DNA of 64,000 nucleotides from Caballeronia sp. M1242 (GCF_017220215.1 NZ_CP071129.1:2604001-2668000); one strand, 5' to 3'. Shown: positions 22,818-33,412, counted from the first letter of the stretch. Translations and numbers: made by a program. Notes: generated by a model not told the origin, from the letters alone.

Positions 22818-23918
22818 ATGAACACCACGACCTGGGAGAACCCCGTCGGTACCGACGGCTTCGAATTCATCGAATACACCGCGCCGGACCCGGTCGCGCT
22901 CGGCAAGCTGTTCGAGCAGATGGGCTTCACGGCCATCGCGCGGCATCGGCACAAGAATGTGACGCTGTACCGGCAGGGCGAGATCAACTTCATCGTCAAC
23001 GCGGAGCCGGATTCCTTCGCGCAACGCTTCGCGCGCCTGCATGGACCGTCGATTTGCGCGATCGCGTTTCGCGTCGCGGACGCGGCGAAAGCGTACAAGC
23101 GCGCGCTCGAACTCGGCGCGTGGGGCTTCGACAACAAGACCGGCCCGATGGAACTGAACATTCCGGCGATCAAGGGCATCGGCGATTCGCTGATCTATTT
23201 CGTGGACCGCTGGCGCGGCAAGAACGGCGCCGAGCCGGGCAGCATCGGCGATATCAGCATTTACGACGTCGACTTCGAGCCGATTCCCGGCGCGAATCCG
23301 AATCCGGTCGGCCACGGACTGACGTACATCGACCATTTGACGCACAACGTGCATCGCGGCCGGATGATCGAATGGGCCGAGTTCTACGAGCGCCTCTTCA
23401 ATTTCCGCGAAGTGCGCTACTTCGACATCGAAGGCAAGGTGACGGCGGTGAAGTCGAAAGCGATGACCTCGCCGTGCGGCAAGATTCGCATTCCGATCAA
23501 CGAAGAAGGTTCGGAAAACGCCGGCCAGATTCAGGAATATCTCGACGCGTATCGCGGCGAAGGCATTCAGCACATCGCGCTCGGCACGGACAATATCTAC
23601 GAGACGGTCGACGGCCTGCGCGCGTCGAACATTGCGCTGCTCGACACCATCGACACGTATTACGAACTCGTCGACCGGCGCGTGCCGAATCACGGCGAAT
23701 CGGTCGCGGAACTGAAAAAGCGCAAGATTCTGATCGACGGCATTCGCGACGAAATCCTGCTGCAAATCTTCACGGAAAATCAGATCGGCCCGGTCTTCTT
23801 CGAGATCATTCAGCGCAAGGGCAATCAGGGCTTCGGCGAGGGCAATTTCAAGGCGCTGTTCGAATCCATCGAACTGGACCAGATGCGGCGCGGCGTATTG
23901 AAAGACACGAGCGCGTAA
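22818..23918 (+). CDS. hppD: 4-hydroxyphenylpyruvate dioxygenase
   Basis: The enzyme converts 4-hydroxyphenylpyruvate to homogentisate in tyrosine catabolism using Fe(II) and O2. The 366-residue protein has two vicinal-oxygen-chelate halves. The iron ligands are the histidines in YIDHLTHNV and GIQHIALGT and the glutamate in VFFEIIQRKGNQGFGEGNF, all present. CCGGAGA ahead of the ATG serves as ribosome site. It is flanked by the divergent Lrp regulator and a bidirectional terminator. Confidence 0.96.
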   Translation: MNTTTWENPVGTDGFEFIEYTAPDPVALGKLFEQMGFTAIARHRHKNVTLYRQGEINFIVNAEPDSFAQRFARLHGPSICAIAFRVADAAKAYKRALELGAWGFDNKTGPMELNIPAIKGIGDSLIYFVDRWRGKNGAEPGSIGDISIYDVDFEPIPGANPNPVGHGLTYIDHLTHNVHRGRMIEWAEFYERLFNFREVRYFDIEGKVTAVKSKAMTSPCGKIRIPINEEGSENAGQIQEYLDAYRGEGIQHIALGTDNIYETVDGLRASNIALLDTIDTYYELVDRRVPNHGESVAELKKRKILIDGIRDEILLQIFTENQIGPVFFEIIQRKGNQGFGEGNFKALFESIELDQMRRGVLKDTSA

Positions 23919-23937
23919 GAACCGAAAAGGCGCAAAA

Positions 23938-23977
23938 AAAGGGACATGAACGCAGCGTTCATGTCCCTTTCGTTTTT
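23938..23977. terminator. Bidirectional terminator after hppD
   Basis: A long perfect stem built from GGGACATGAACG and CGTTCATGTCCC has A residues before it and T residues after it, so it can stop transcription of hppD from the left and of the small exported-protein gene from the right. Confidence 0.9.
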
Positions 23978-23988
23978 TAGCGATGCTT

Positions 23989-24195
23989 TCAGGCGGCGTT
24001 CTCGTCGTTGCTGCGCTCGGCCTCGCGGCGCTCGCCGCCGCGCGTCTGCGGCGTCTGCGTGCGCACTTGCGCGACGGGTGGTACCGACGTGGCCCCGAGC
24101 GGCGCGCCGTTCGCCCGCGCGCCGCCCATCGGCGCGCTGATCGCGAAAAAGGCCGCCGAGACCATCAGGAAACTCTGGATGTGGCGTTGCTTCAT
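23989..24195 (-). CDS. Small putative exported protein, 68 residues
   Basis: A 68-residue protein with a signal-like N-terminus: basic start MKQRH, hydrophobic stretch FLMVSAAFFAISAPM and a possible cleavage site after ARA near residue 28. The rest is polar and rich in Arg, Glu, Gln and Pro with no domain I recognise. AAGGAG six bases ahead of the ATG is a strong ribosome site, and the gene ends next to the bidirectional terminator at 23938-23977. Function unknown. Confidence 0.6.
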   Translation of the reverse strand: MKQRHIQSFLMVSAAFFAISAPMGGARANGAPLGATSVPPVAQVRTQTPQTRGGERREAERSNDENAA

Positions 24196-24534
24196 TCTTT
24201 TCTCCTTCTGACTGCGTGTGTACGGCTGCCCGCCGTTCCGCGCTTTCGAAAACCGTACGCGAAACCGCGCAAGCGCCCGTTTAGACAGAACCGCGACCGG
24301 GGGTTCCGCGCATCGGTCACATTTACACCCTGTAACAAACGTCTCGACGCCCCGCGCCGCGCTTCATCGTTTTGACGCAAACTGCATCTAAGTGAGGATT
24401 TTTTAACGGGTTTCTACCACTGTCTCGAAAGCGCGGGCATCGGCAAACTTGAAGTCCCGGCCTGCGCGTTCACAAGACGCAACGGCCCGAATCATGCTTT
24501 GGCGATCCCAAACTCGGGTGGAGGAGCACACAGA
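24196..24534. other. Intergenic region upstream of the IOR gene
   Basis: 339 bases between two divergent genes. It must hold both promoters. I see an A/T-rich spot near 24385-24410 but no convincing promoter pair or repeat. Confidence 0.5.
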
Positions 24535-27500
24535 ATGAACGCCCCGCTAGACGCAGAACAAAGAGCTTCGCTAGAAGCCGCGCTGAAATCCGTCACGCTC
24601 GACGACAAGTACACCCTCGAACGCGGCCGCGCGTACATGAGCGGCATCCAGGCGCTGGTTCGCCTGCCGATGCTTCAGCAAGAACGCGACAGAGCCGCAG
24701 GCCTCAACACCGCCGGGTTCATCTCCGGCTATCGCGGTTCTCCCCTCGGTGGTCTCGACCAGTCGCTCTGGAAGGCGAAGAAGTATCTCGCCGCGCATCA
24801 GGTCGTGTTTCAGCCGGGCGTGAACGAAGATCTCGCGGCCACCGCCGTCTGGGGATCGCAGCAAGTCAACCTCTACCCGAGCGCCAAGTACGACGGCGTC
24901 TTCTCCATGTGGTACGGCAAAGGCCCCGGCGTCGACCGATCCGCCGATGTCTTCAAGCACGGCAATTCCGCCGGATCGTCGCAACACGGCGGCGTGCTGG
25001 TGCTCGCCGGCGACGACCACGCGGCGAAGTCATCGACGCTCGCGCACCAGTCCGAGCACATCTTCAAGGCGTGTGGGCTGCCGGTGCTGTTTCCGTCGAA
25101 CGTGCAGGAATATCTCGACTTCGGCCTGCACGGCTGGGCGATGAGCCGCTACTCCGGCCTCTGGGTCGCGATGAAATGCGTGACCGACGTGGTGGAATCG
25201 TCGGCGTCGGTGGATATCGACCCGCATCGCACGCAAATCGTGATTCCGACCGATTTCGCGATGCCCGACGGCGGCCTGAACATCCGCTGGCCGGATACGC
25301 CGCTCGTGCAGGAAGCGCGTCTGCTCGACTACAAGTGGTACGCCGCGCTCGCCTACGTGCGCGCGAACAAGCTCGACCGCATCGAGATCGATGCGCCGCA
25401 CGCGCGCTTCGGCATCATGACGGGCGGCAAGGCGTACCTCGACGTGCGTCAGGCGCTGACCGATCTCGGCCTCGACGATGAAACCTGCGCGCAGATCGGC
25501 ATTCGCCTGTACAAGGTCGGCTGCGTGTGGCCGCTCGAAGCGCAAGGCGCGCAGGAGTTCGCGCGCGGCCTCAAGGAAATTCTGGTCGTCGAAGAGAAGC
25601 GCCAGATTCTCGAATACGCGATCAAAGAAGAGCTATACAACTGGCCGGATGCGCAGCGTCCGCGCGTCTTCGGCAAGTTCGACGAAAAAGACGGCGCGGG
25701 CGGCGAATGGTCCGTGCCGATGGGCAACTGGCTGCTGCCCGCGCACTACGAGCTTTCGCCGGCGATCATCGCGAAGGCCATTGCCGCGCGGCTCGCGAAG
25801 TTCGACCTGCCCGCCGACGTACGCGCGCGCATTGCCGCACGCATCGCCGTGATCGAGGCGAAGGAAAAGGCGCTCGCGCGGCCGCGCGTCGAAGCCGAGC
25901 GCAAGCCGTGGTTCTGCTCCGGCTGTCCGCACAACACGTCGACGAACGTGCCGGAAGGATCGCGTGCGATGGCGGGCATCGGCTGTCACTACATGACGGT
26001 CTGGATGGACCGCAACACGAGCACATTCAGCCAGATGGGCGGCGAAGGCGTGGCGTGGGTCGGGCAAGCGCCGTTCACCAACGACAAGCACGTGTTCGCC
26101 AATCTCGGCGACGGCACGTACTTCCACTCGGGCCTGCTCGCCATTCGCGCGGCGATCGCGTCGAAGGTCAACATCACGTACAAGATTCTGTACAACGACG
26201 CGGTCGCGATGACAGGCGGCCAGCCGGTCGACGGCGTGCTGACGGTGCCGCAGATCACGCATCAACTCGCGGCGGAAGGCGCGGCGAAGATCGTCATCGT
26301 CACGGATCAGCCGGAGAAGTACACGCCGGACGTCGGCCTCGCGCCGGGCATCGATGTGCATCATCGCGACCAGCTCGACGACATTCAGCGCCAGTTGCGC
26401 GAGATTCCCGGCACGTCGATCCTGATCTACGACCAGACTTGCGCCACCGAGAAGCGCCGCCGCAGAAAGCGCGGCGCGTATCCGGACCCGGCGAAGCGCG
26501 TCGTCATCAACGAGGCCGTATGCGAAGGCTGCGGCGATTGCTCGGTGAAGTCGAACTGCCTGTCGGTCGAGCCGCTCGACACCGAGTACGGCACGAAACG
26601 GCAGATCAACCAGTCGACGTGCAACAAGGACTTCTCTTGCCTGAACGGCTTCTGCCCGAGCTTCGTGACGGTGGAAGGCGGCCAGTTGAAGAAGCCGAAG
26701 GCGACGAGCGTGGCCGGCGATGCAATGCCGTCCGTCCCGACGCCCGAACTACCCGACATCGGCCGGCCGTACGGCGTGCTGGTGACGGGCGTCGGCGGAA
26801 CGGGCGTGGTGACCATCGGCGCGCTGCTCGGCATGGCGGCGCATCTGGAGCAAAAGGGCGTCACCGTGCTGGACGTGACCGGCCTCGCGCAGAAAGGCGG
26901 CGCCGTGATGAGCCACGTGCAGATCGCGAACCGCCCCACCGACATTCACGCGACGCGCATCGCGATGGGCGAGGCGGATCTCGTCATCGGCTGCGATGCG
27001 ATCGTCACCGCCAGCGACGAATGCGGCTCGCGGATGCAGCCGGGTCGCACGCGCGTGGTCGTGAACAGCGCGCAGACGCCGACGGCCGCGTTCATCAAAG
27101 ACCCGAACTGGCGCTTTCCGGGCGCGAGCGCGGAAGCCGATATTCGCGCGGCCGCGGGCGAGCATGTCGCGCTCGTCGATGCGAACCGCTTCGCCGTCGC
27201 GCTGATGGGCGACGCCATCTACACGAATCCGTTCGTGCTCGGCTATGCCTGGCAGATGGGCTGGGTGCCGCTGCGGCATGAGTCGATCGTGCGCGCCATC
27301 GAGCTGAACGCGGTGCAGGTCGAGAAGAATCTAGCCGCGTTCGAATGGGGCCGCCGCGCCGCGCACGATCTCCCGGCTGTCACGCGTCTCGCGCAAGGGA
27401 CGCAGGATGCGACGCCGAGCAAGGTCATCGCGCTGCATACGCCGAAGGCGCTGGATGCGCTGATCGACAAGCGCCTCGACTATCTCTCGAAGTATCAGAA

Positions 27501-28107
27501 CGCCGCCTACGCTGCGCAGTATGGACGGCTCGTCGCGCAAGTGCGCGCGGCGGAAGCCGAGTTAGGCGTTGGCGACTATCTGCTGACCGAGGCCGTCGCG
27601 AAGAATCTGCACAAGCTGATGGCCTACAAGGACGAGTACGAAGTCGCGCGTCTCTATGCCGATCCGGCGTTCATCGAGAAGGTTCGCGGGAGTTTCGAAG
27701 GCGACTGGAAGATCAAATTCCATCTCGCGCCGCCGTCGATGTCGAAGAAGGACGCGCATGGGCATCTGGTGAAAAAGCAGTACGGTCCGTGGATGATGTC
27801 CGCGATGCGCGTGCTCGCGCGAATGAAGTTCCTGCGCGGGACAGCGCTCGATCCGTTCGGGCGCACGGAAGAGCGGAAGATGGAGCGGGCGTTGATCGGC
27901 GAGTATGAGGCGCTGGTGAAGGAACTGATCGCTGGATTGACGCCGCAGAAGCTGCCGCTGGCTGTCGAACTGGCGAGTCTTCCCGATTCCATGCGCGGAT
28001 ATGGGCATATCAAGGAGAACAACGTGAAGGCGGCGAAGGTCAAGTGGGAAAAGCTGCTGGCGCGGTGGCGTTCGAACGAAGGTGGGCAGAAGCGGCAGGT
28101 GGCTTGA
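24535..28107 (+). CDS. Fused indolepyruvate ferredoxin oxidoreductase
   Basis: A 1,190-residue single-chain 2-oxoacid:ferredoxin oxidoreductase that decarboxylates aryl-pyruvates (indole-, phenyl-, hydroxyphenylpyruvate) to the aryl-acetyl-CoA. The N-terminal pyrimidine domain is at about 30-460. The TPP domain contains GIGCHYMTVWMDRN and GDGTYFHSGLLAIRAA. Cluster cysteines lie in CEGCGDCSVKSNC and CNKDFSCLNGFC, followed by the gamma domain (VTGVGGTGVVTIGALLG). The ATG at 24535 was chosen for GGAGGAG eight bases ahead. Placed after hppD, it suggests a branch feeding phenylacetyl-CoA to PaaABCE. Confidence 0.93.
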   Translation: MNAPLDAEQRASLEAALKSVTLDDKYTLERGRAYMSGIQALVRLPMLQQERDRAAGLNTAGFISGYRGSPLGGLDQSLWKAKKYLAAHQVVFQPGVNEDLAATAVWGSQQVNLYPSAKYDGVFSMWYGKGPGVDRSADVFKHGNSAGSSQHGGVLVLAGDDHAAKSSTLAHQSEHIFKACGLPVLFPSNVQEYLDFGLHGWAMSRYSGLWVAMKCVTDVVESSASVDIDPHRTQIVIPTDFAMPDGGLNIRWPDTPLVQEARLLDYKWYAALAYVRANKLDRIEIDAPHARFGIMTGGKAYLDVRQALTDLGLDDETCAQIGIRLYKVGCVWPLEAQGAQEFARGLKEILVVEEKRQILEYAIKEELYNWPDAQRPRVFGKFDEKDGAGGEWSVPMGNWLLPAHYELSPAIIAKAIAARLAKFDLPADVRARIAARIAVIEAKEKALARPRVEAERKPWFCSGCPHNTSTNVPEGSRAMAGIGCHYMTVWMDRNTSTFSQMGGEGVAWVGQAPFTNDKHVFANLGDGTYFHSGLLAIRAAIASKVNITYKILYNDAVAMTGGQPVDGVLTVPQITHQLAAEGAAKIVIVTDQPEKYTPDVGLAPGIDVHHRDQLDDIQRQLREIPGTSILIYDQTCATEKRRRRKRGAYPDPAKRVVINEAVCEGCGDCSVKSNCLSVEPLDTEYGTKRQINQSTCNKDFSCLNGFCPSFVTVEGGQLKKPKATSVAGDAMPSVPTPELPDIGRPYGVLVTGVGGTGVVTIGALLGMAAHLEQKGVTVLDVTGLAQKGGAVMSHVQIANRPTDIHATRIAMGEADLVIGCDAIVTASDECGSRMQPGRTRVVVNSAQTPTAAFIKDPNWRFPGASAEADIRAAAGEHVALVDANRFAVALMGDAIYTNPFVLGYAWQMGWVPLRHESIVRAIELNAVQVEKNLAAFEWGRRAAHDLPAVTRLAQGTQDATPSKVIALHTPKALDALIDKRLDYLSKYQNAAYAAQYGRLVAQVRAAEAELGVGDYLLTEAVAKNLHKLMAYKDEYEVARLYADPAFIEKVRGSFEGDWKIKFHLAPPSMSKKDAHGHLVKKQYGPWMMSAMRVLARMKFLRGTALDPFGRTEERKMERALIGEYEALVKELIAGLTPQKLPLAVELASLPDSMRGYGHIKENNVKAAKVKWEKLLARWRSNEGGQKRQVA

Positions 28108-28118
28108 TTCTCGCCACT

Positions 28119-28397
28119 TCACGCTCGGAGGCGGTTCGCGAAAGCGAATCGCCTTTTTTGTTTCGATGCGTCCGCGTTACCAAACATCGTTTCGATGAAT
28201 CGGCACCCTTCGTCGAGGCCGACTCGCTCGAACGGCGCTGCGTGATGCGCGTACAGCAACGGCGTTCCCAAACGATGAATCAACCTCACGTCCAGGCGAA
28301 AGAGCGTACCGATCGGATACTGCGCACGCATGCTTTTGCTGCACTCGACGCGGAGATCAGTGCTGAACCCTTGGCCCGCTAACGGGCGCACGCGCAC
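28119..28397 (-). CDS. Possible small hypothetical protein
   Basis: A 92-residue frame with a GTG start and no ribosome site. The central part (SMRAQYPIGTLFRLDVRLIHRLGTPLLYAHH) looks protein-like, with alternating hydrophobic residues. The C-terminal 20 residues are basic, run through the IOR terminator and look like chance sequence. It may be a decayed or frameshifted gene. No function can be given. Confidence 0.3.
   Translation of the reverse strand: MRVRPLAGQGFSTDLRVECSKSMRAQYPIGTLFRLDVRLIHRLGTPLLYAHHAAPFERVGLDEGCRFIETMFGNADASKQKRRFAFANRLRA
28129..28159 (+). terminator. Rho-independent terminator of IOR gene
   Basis: GGCGGTTCGC pairs with GCGAATCGCC around AAA, followed by six T residues, 22 bases after the stop codon. 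Confidence 0.88.
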
Positions 28398-28533
28398 GGT
28401 GACGCCGAATTTTCGCCCCGCGCACGGAACGTCGCAACGATGATCTCCAACGACCGCTCCATTAATTGATTCGTATCCCGAATTGAATCACGGGAGAGAC
28501 CGTAAAGATTCGACTGTTCAGGATAAGACGTCT

Positions 28534-28570
28534 AAAAAAAAACGGCGACCCAGTCTCCCGAATCGCCGTC
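28534..28570 (-). terminator. Rho-independent terminator of maeB
   Basis: On the minus strand ACGGCGA pairs with TCGCCGT across a 14-base loop and is followed by eight or more T residues. Confidence 0.85.
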
Positions 28571-28593
28571 CATTACTTCTACGCTAAGTCGCC

Positions 28594-30873
28594 TTACTTC
28601 GCCTTCATCACGCTGGCATTCGCACTCGCCACCGCCGTCATATTAATAATCCGCCGCACGGTCGCCGCCGGCGTCAGAATATGAACCGGCTTCGAAGCGC
28701 CGAGCAGGAACGGCCCAACAGTCACGCCTTCCCCGCTCACCATCTTGAGCAAGTTGTACGTGATATTCGCCGCTTCCACGTTCGGCATGATGAGCAGATT
28801 CGCCTCGCCCGAAAGCGTCGTGCCGGGGAACGCCGCCTTACGCACGGTTTCCGACAAAGCCGCATCGCCGTGCATTTCGCCATCGACTTCGAGGTCCGGC
28901 GCGCGTTCCGCGATCAGCTTGCGCGCTTCCGCCATGCGCTTGCTCGATGCGCTCGGCACGCTGCCGAAGTTCGAGTTCGACACCAGCGCGACCTTTGGCT
29001 GAATGCCGAATCGCTCGATTTCGCGCGCCGCGAGAATCGTCATGTCGGCGAGTTGCTCGGGCGTCGGCAATTCATTGACGTACGTGTCGCTGATGAAAAT
29101 ATTGCGCCCTTGCAGCATCAGCAGGTTCATCGCCGCGAAGTTGTCCGCGCCTTCCGCCTTGCCGAGCACCTGATCGATGAACTTCAGGTGATCCTGATAC
29201 GTGTCGATGAGGCCGCAGATCATGCCGTCCGCATCGCCCGTATGAACCAGAATCGCGCCAATCAGCGTGTTGAACTTGCGCAGCGCCGCCTTCGCGCTTT
29301 CCGGCGTCACGCCCTGACGCGCCGCGATCTCGTGATACGCCTGCCAGCTCTTCTGATAGCGCGGATCGTCTTCCGGATTCACGATCTCGAAATCGACGCC
29401 CGGCTTCAGCTTCGAGCCCATCTTCTGCAGACGCATTTCGACGACCGCCGGCCGCCCGATGATGATCGGCTTCGCGATCTTCTCCAGCAGCACGAACTGC
29501 GCTGCGCGCAGCACGCGCTCGTCTTCGCCTTCCGCAAACGCGATGCGCGCCGGCGCTGCCTTCGCGGCCGCGAACACCGGGCGCATCACCATGCCGGTGC
29601 GGTACACGGTCGCGCCGAGCGTCTCGCGATACGCGTCCATGTCCTGAATCGGACGCGTCGCGACGCCGGAATCCATCGCGGCCTGCGCGACAGCCGGCGC
29701 AATCTTGATGATGAGACGCGGATCGAACGGCTTCGGAATCAGATACTCCGGACCGAATTCGAGTGAATGGCCTTCGTACGCTTTCGCGACTTCATCGCCC
29801 TGATCGGTTTCTTCGGCCAGTTCCGCGATCGCGCGCACACAGGCGAGCTTCATCTCTTCGGTGATGGTCGTCGCGCCGACGTCGAGCGCGCCACGGAAGA
29901 TGAACGGGAAGCACAGCACGTTGTTGACCTGGTTCGGGTAGTCCGAACGGCCCGTCGCGATGATGCAGTCCGGGCGCACCTTCTTCGCCTCTTCCGGCCG
30001 GATCTCCGGCTCGGGGTTAGCCAGTGCGAGAATCAGCGGCTTGTCGGCCATGGTCGCGACCATTTCCGGCTTGAGCACGCCGGCGCTCGAACAGCCGAGG
30101 AATACGTCGCAACCGTGCATCGCGTCGCCGAGCGTGCGCGCGTCGGTGCTCGCCTGATACCGCTCCTTCGACGCATCCAGATTGCCGCGCCCTTCGTAAA
30201 TCACGCCCTTCGAGTCGACGACGATAGTGTTCGACTTCTTGAGGCCGAGATCGATTAGCAGGTCCAGACACGCGATGGCCGCAGCGCCCGCGCCCGAGCA
30301 GACTAGCTTCACGTTGTCGAGCGTCTTGCCGACCACTTTCAGGCCGTTGAGAATCGCCGCCGACGCGATGATCGCCGTACCGTGCTGATCGTCATGGAAG
30401 ACGGGAATCTTCATGCGCTCGCGCAGCTTCTTTTCGATGTAGAAGCATTCCGGCGCCTTGATGTCTTCCAGATTGATGCCGCCGAGCGTCGGTTCGAGCA
30501 TCGCGATCGCGTCGACGAGCTTGTCCGGGTCCGTCTCGTTCAGTTCGATGTCGAACACGTCGATGCCCGCGAACTTCTTGAACAGGCACCCTTTGCCTTC
30601 CATGACCGGCTTGGCCGCGAGCGGGCCGATGTTGCCGAGGCCGAGCACGGCCGTGCCGTTCGTCACGACGCCGACGAGGTTCGCGCGCGACGTGTACTTC
30701 TGCGCGTCGAGCGGTTCGTCGTAGATCGCCATGCACGCAGCCGCGACGCCCGGCGAATACGCGAGCGACAAGTCGAGCTGGTTGGAGAGCGGTTTGGTCG
30801 GCGTGACGGAAATCTTGCCGGGACGCGGATTCTGGTGGTACGCGAGAGCGCTTTGCTTCAGTTGTTCGTCCAT
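28594..30873 (-). CDS. maeB: NADP-dependent malic enzyme, MaeB type
   Basis: The enzyme decarboxylates malate to pyruvate with NADP reduction, supplying NADPH and pyruvate. At 759 residues it has the three-part MaeB layout: malic domain ([43 protein letters not shown]), NAD(P)-binding domain (about 160-420, [16 protein letters not shown]), and a C-terminal phosphotransacetylase-like domain (from about 430) that is regulatory in the family. It is a single gene with its own terminator. Confidence 0.96.
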   Translation of the reverse strand: MDEQLKQSALAYHQNPRPGKISVTPTKPLSNQLDLSLAYSPGVAAACMAIYDEPLDAQKYTSRANLVGVVTNGTAVLGLGNIGPLAAKPVMEGKGCLFKKFAGIDVFDIELNETDPDKLVDAIAMLEPTLGGINLEDIKAPECFYIEKKLRERMKIPVFHDDQHGTAIIASAAILNGLKVVGKTLDNVKLVCSGAGAAAIACLDLLIDLGLKKSNTIVVDSKGVIYEGRGNLDASKERYQASTDARTLGDAMHGCDVFLGCSSAGVLKPEMVATMADKPLILALANPEPEIRPEEAKKVRPDCIIATGRSDYPNQVNNVLCFPFIFRGALDVGATTITEEMKLACVRAIAELAEETDQGDEVAKAYEGHSLEFGPEYLIPKPFDPRLIIKIAPAVAQAAMDSGVATRPIQDMDAYRETLGATVYRTGMVMRPVFAAAKAAPARIAFAEGEDERVLRAAQFVLLEKIAKPIIIGRPAVVEMRLQKMGSKLKPGVDFEIVNPEDDPRYQKSWQAYHEIAARQGVTPESAKAALRKFNTLIGAILVHTGDADGMICGLIDTYQDHLKFIDQVLGKAEGADNFAAMNLLMLQGRNIFISDTYVNELPTPEQLADMTILAAREIERFGIQPKVALVSNSNFGSVPSASSKRMAEARKLIAERAPDLEVDGEMHGDAALSETVRKAAFPGTTLSGEANLLIMPNVEAANITYNLLKMVSGEGVTVGPFLLGASKPVHILTPAATVRRIINMTAVASANASVMKAK

Positions 30874-31149
30874 GATTAGCCTGAGACGTTAGAAATTTTT
30901 TGAACAGGGTTCACAGCCGGCGGCCGCTCGGCACTGTGGGCGGGATGTAAATAGATGGACCAATGTTGTTAGTCACCCGGCGCGTCGGATAGACGCAGCG
31001 TGCCGCCCGGCAGGGATGAAGCGGGCGAACGGAGCCTTGTTTTTGGTTGTTCAGTGTACACCGCGTATCCCAAATGGCGCGACGCAGCATTTCATGCGGA
31101 AGCGTTGCTGGGCGTGCGTTTCGTCGGAAGAAGACGCACGCCGCGCCTT
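30874..31149. other. Gap upstream of maeB
   Basis: 276 bases between maeB and the MFS gene on the same strand. It contains the maeB promoter region, but no clear hexamers were found, and no gene. Confidence 0.4.
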
Positions 31150-32391
31150 TCAGTCGAGTTCCGCGCCGCGCTTTTCGGGGATCAGAAAGAGCGTCGCGGC
31201 GACATCCAGCAGATAGATGCTGGCAAGAAACGCGAGCGCCACCGCGAACGTATAGCGCGCAGCGAGCGCGCCCACGACGACCGGCCCGAGTCCGCCGACC
31301 GCGCGCCCGATGTTGAACAGTACGTTCTGCGCAGTGGCGCGCGCTTCGGTCGGATAGATCTCGGAAATCAGCGCGCCGTAGCCGCCGATCATCCCGTTGA
31401 CGAACACGCCCATCGCCGCGCCGCCGATCAGGAGCGCGGCCGGGCTCGTCAGATTCGAATAGACGAAGACCATGGCGACCGCGCCGATCTGATAGGCGAG
31501 AAACGCGGGTTTGCGTCCGAAGCGGTCGGCCGCCATGCCGAACAGCCAGATGCCGAGCGCCATGCCGAGCACGGTCGCGGCCGTCCAGACGCCGGATTTC
31601 GTGAGCGAATAGCCGAACGTCTTCGAAAGATAGCTCGGCAGCCAGATCATCAGGCCGTAATAGCCGAAGTTCTGCACCGAGCACAGCACGATCACGCCGA
31701 GGCTCGCGCGTGCGGTGCGCGCATTGTTGAACAGGCGCTTCAGCGGCAACTTGCGCGCGGCGTTTTCGGTGCGGCGCGCGGTGAAAAGCGCGGGTTCGGC
31801 CACGCGCCGCCGCACCAGAAACGAGACGACGGCCGGCATCAGGCCGACGGCGAACATGCCGCGCCAGCCGATCATCGGCAGAAGCAGCGGCGTGAGGAGC
31901 GCTGCGGCGAGCACGCCGAGCTGCCAGCCGAGCCCGACATACGACGACACGCGCGCCCGCTGCCGCGCGGGCCACGCTTCCGCGACGAGCGCCATGCCGA
32001 TGCCGAACTCGCCGCCCAGCCCGACGCCCGCCATCGTGCGATAGAACAGCAAGTCGCCGTATCCGCGTGCTAGCGCGCAAAGGCCCGTGAAGACGGCGAA
32101 CACCAGAATGGTCCACGTGAGCATGCGCACGCGCCCGAAGTAGTCCGACAGCACGCCGAACACGACGCCGCCCGCCACCGCGCCCGCGAGCGTCCACGTG
32201 ACGAGCGCGCCGGATTGCGCGGGCGTCAGGTGCAAGTCCGCAGCGATCGCGGGAAGCATGAAGCCGAGAATCAGCAGGTCGAAGCCGTCCATCGCGTAGC
32301 CGAGCACGGATGCGGCGAGCGCATGCCACGCGTGGCGGGGCGACGGAGCAGGCAAATCGGAAGAATCGGTCGGGCGGGAAGCGGGTCTCAT
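31150..32391 (-). CDS. MFS transporter, AAHS-like
   Basis: A 413-residue transporter with 12 predicted membrane segments. Helix 1 reads LGYAMDGFDLLILGFMLPAI and the loop after helix 2 reads GVLSDYFGRVRML, both typical of the aromatic acid:H+ symporter branch. The corresponding loop in the second half is GMAADRFGRKPAF. The substrate is not evident, and the neighbours (maeB, pyrE) give no clue. Confidence 0.88.
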   Translation of the reverse strand: MRPASRPTDSSDLPAPSPRHAWHALAASVLGYAMDGFDLLILGFMLPAIAADLHLTPAQSGALVTWTLAGAVAGGVVFGVLSDYFGRVRMLTWTILVFAVFTGLCALARGYGDLLFYRTMAGVGLGGEFGIGMALVAEAWPARQRARVSSYVGLGWQLGVLAAALLTPLLLPMIGWRGMFAVGLMPAVVSFLVRRRVAEPALFTARRTENAARKLPLKRLFNNARTARASLGVIVLCSVQNFGYYGLMIWLPSYLSKTFGYSLTKSGVWTAATVLGMALGIWLFGMAADRFGRKPAFLAYQIGAVAMVFVYSNLTSPAALLIGGAAMGVFVNGMIGGYGALISEIYPTEARATAQNVLFNIGRAVGGLGPVVVGALAARYTFAVALAFLASIYLLDVAATLFLIPEKRGAELD

Positions 32392-32696
32392 CGCAAAAAT
32401 GAATCGGAAGGCGCGGCGAGTGTACTGGCGAGCGGCCCGCCGTCACAACCGGAAAAAAGTCGCTCGGGACGCGTGCCGCCGCGCTGCTCGCCCCGCCGCG
32501 CAGGCTCGGGTAAAATCGCGGGCTAGCTGTGCATGGGACAACGCAGCGCTTTTAGCGCCGGGTCCCGTCGACACGCGCGCAGAAAATCGCCGGACAGCCC
32601 TTCGAAAGACGGCTCGTCGGCGTCCGGTTCATGCGCCAGGGCCCTCGCGGCCGCCTTCCGCTTCCAGAAGCGCCACATCAGTCCAAGGATTCGCCC
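32392..32696. other. Intergenic region between divergent MFS gene and pyrE
   Basis: 305 bases with promoters for both directions. A TAAAAT near 32511 could be the pyrE -10 but has no matching -35. No gene seen. Confidence 0.4.
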
Positions 32697-33383
32697 ATGA
32701 CAGGCTTCGATCGCCAGACGATCTCCGACACCACCGCCAAGATGCTGCTCGAAGTGCAGGCGGTGCATTTCAACGCGGAAAAACCGTTCATCTTCACGTC
32801 CGGCTGGGCGAGCCCGGTGTACATCGACTGCCGCAAGCTGATTTCGTATCCGCGCGTGCGTCGCGGCCTGATGGAAATGGCCGAAGCGACCATTCTGCGC
32901 GATGTCGGCTACGAGCAGATCGACGCCGTCGCGGGCGGCGAGACCGCCGGCATTCCGTTCGCCGCGTGGATCGCCGATCGCCTGATGGTGCCGATGCAGT
33001 ACGTGCGCAAGAAGCCGAAGGGCTTCGGCCGCAACGCGCAGATCGAAGGTCTGCTGACCGAAGGCCAGCGCGTGCTGCTGGTCGAGGACCTGACCACGGA
33101 CAGCCGCAGCAAGATCAACTTCATCAACGCGCTGCGCACGGCCGGCGCGACGGTGAACCACTGCTTCGTGCTCTTCCACTACAACATCTTCAAGGAGAGC
33201 GTGTCCGTGCTGAAGGACATCGACGTGGATCTCCACGCGCTCGCCACGTGGTGGGACGTCTTGCGCGTCGCGAAGGAACAGGGCTATTTCGAAACCAAGA
33301 CGCTCGACGAAGTCGAGAAATTCCTGCACGCGCCGGCCGAATGGTCAGCCGCTCATGGCGGAGCCACTGCCACGCCGCAATAA
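32697..33383 (+). CDS. pyrE: Orotate phosphoribosyltransferase
   Basis: PyrE joins orotate with PRPP to give OMP in pyrimidine synthesis. The 228-residue protein has the PRPP loop [14 protein letters not shown] and the substrate segment [20 protein letters not shown]. The ATG at 32697 has AAGGA seven bases ahead; upstream in-frame codons are not coding-like. It ends at a strong terminator. Confidence 0.95.
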   Translation: MTGFDRQTISDTTAKMLLEVQAVHFNAEKPFIFTSGWASPVYIDCRKLISYPRVRRGLMEMAEATILRDVGYEQIDAVAGGETAGIPFAAWIADRLMVPMQYVRKKPKGFGRNAQIEGLLTEGQRVLLVEDLTTDSRSKINFINALRTAGATVNHCFVLFHYNIFKESVSVLKDIDVDLHALATWWDVLRVAKEQGYFETKTLDEVEKFLHAPAEWSAAHGGATATPQ

Positions 33384-33412
33384 ATAATCATTGCTAGCAA
33401 GCCATTAAAATG

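Larger units (their letters stand above)
28108..28593. other. Intergenic region between convergent IOR and maeB
   Basis: 486 bases holding a terminator for each neighbour (28129-28159 and 28534-28570) and one weak open frame (28119-28397) listed separately. Nothing else is evident. Confidence 0.6.
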
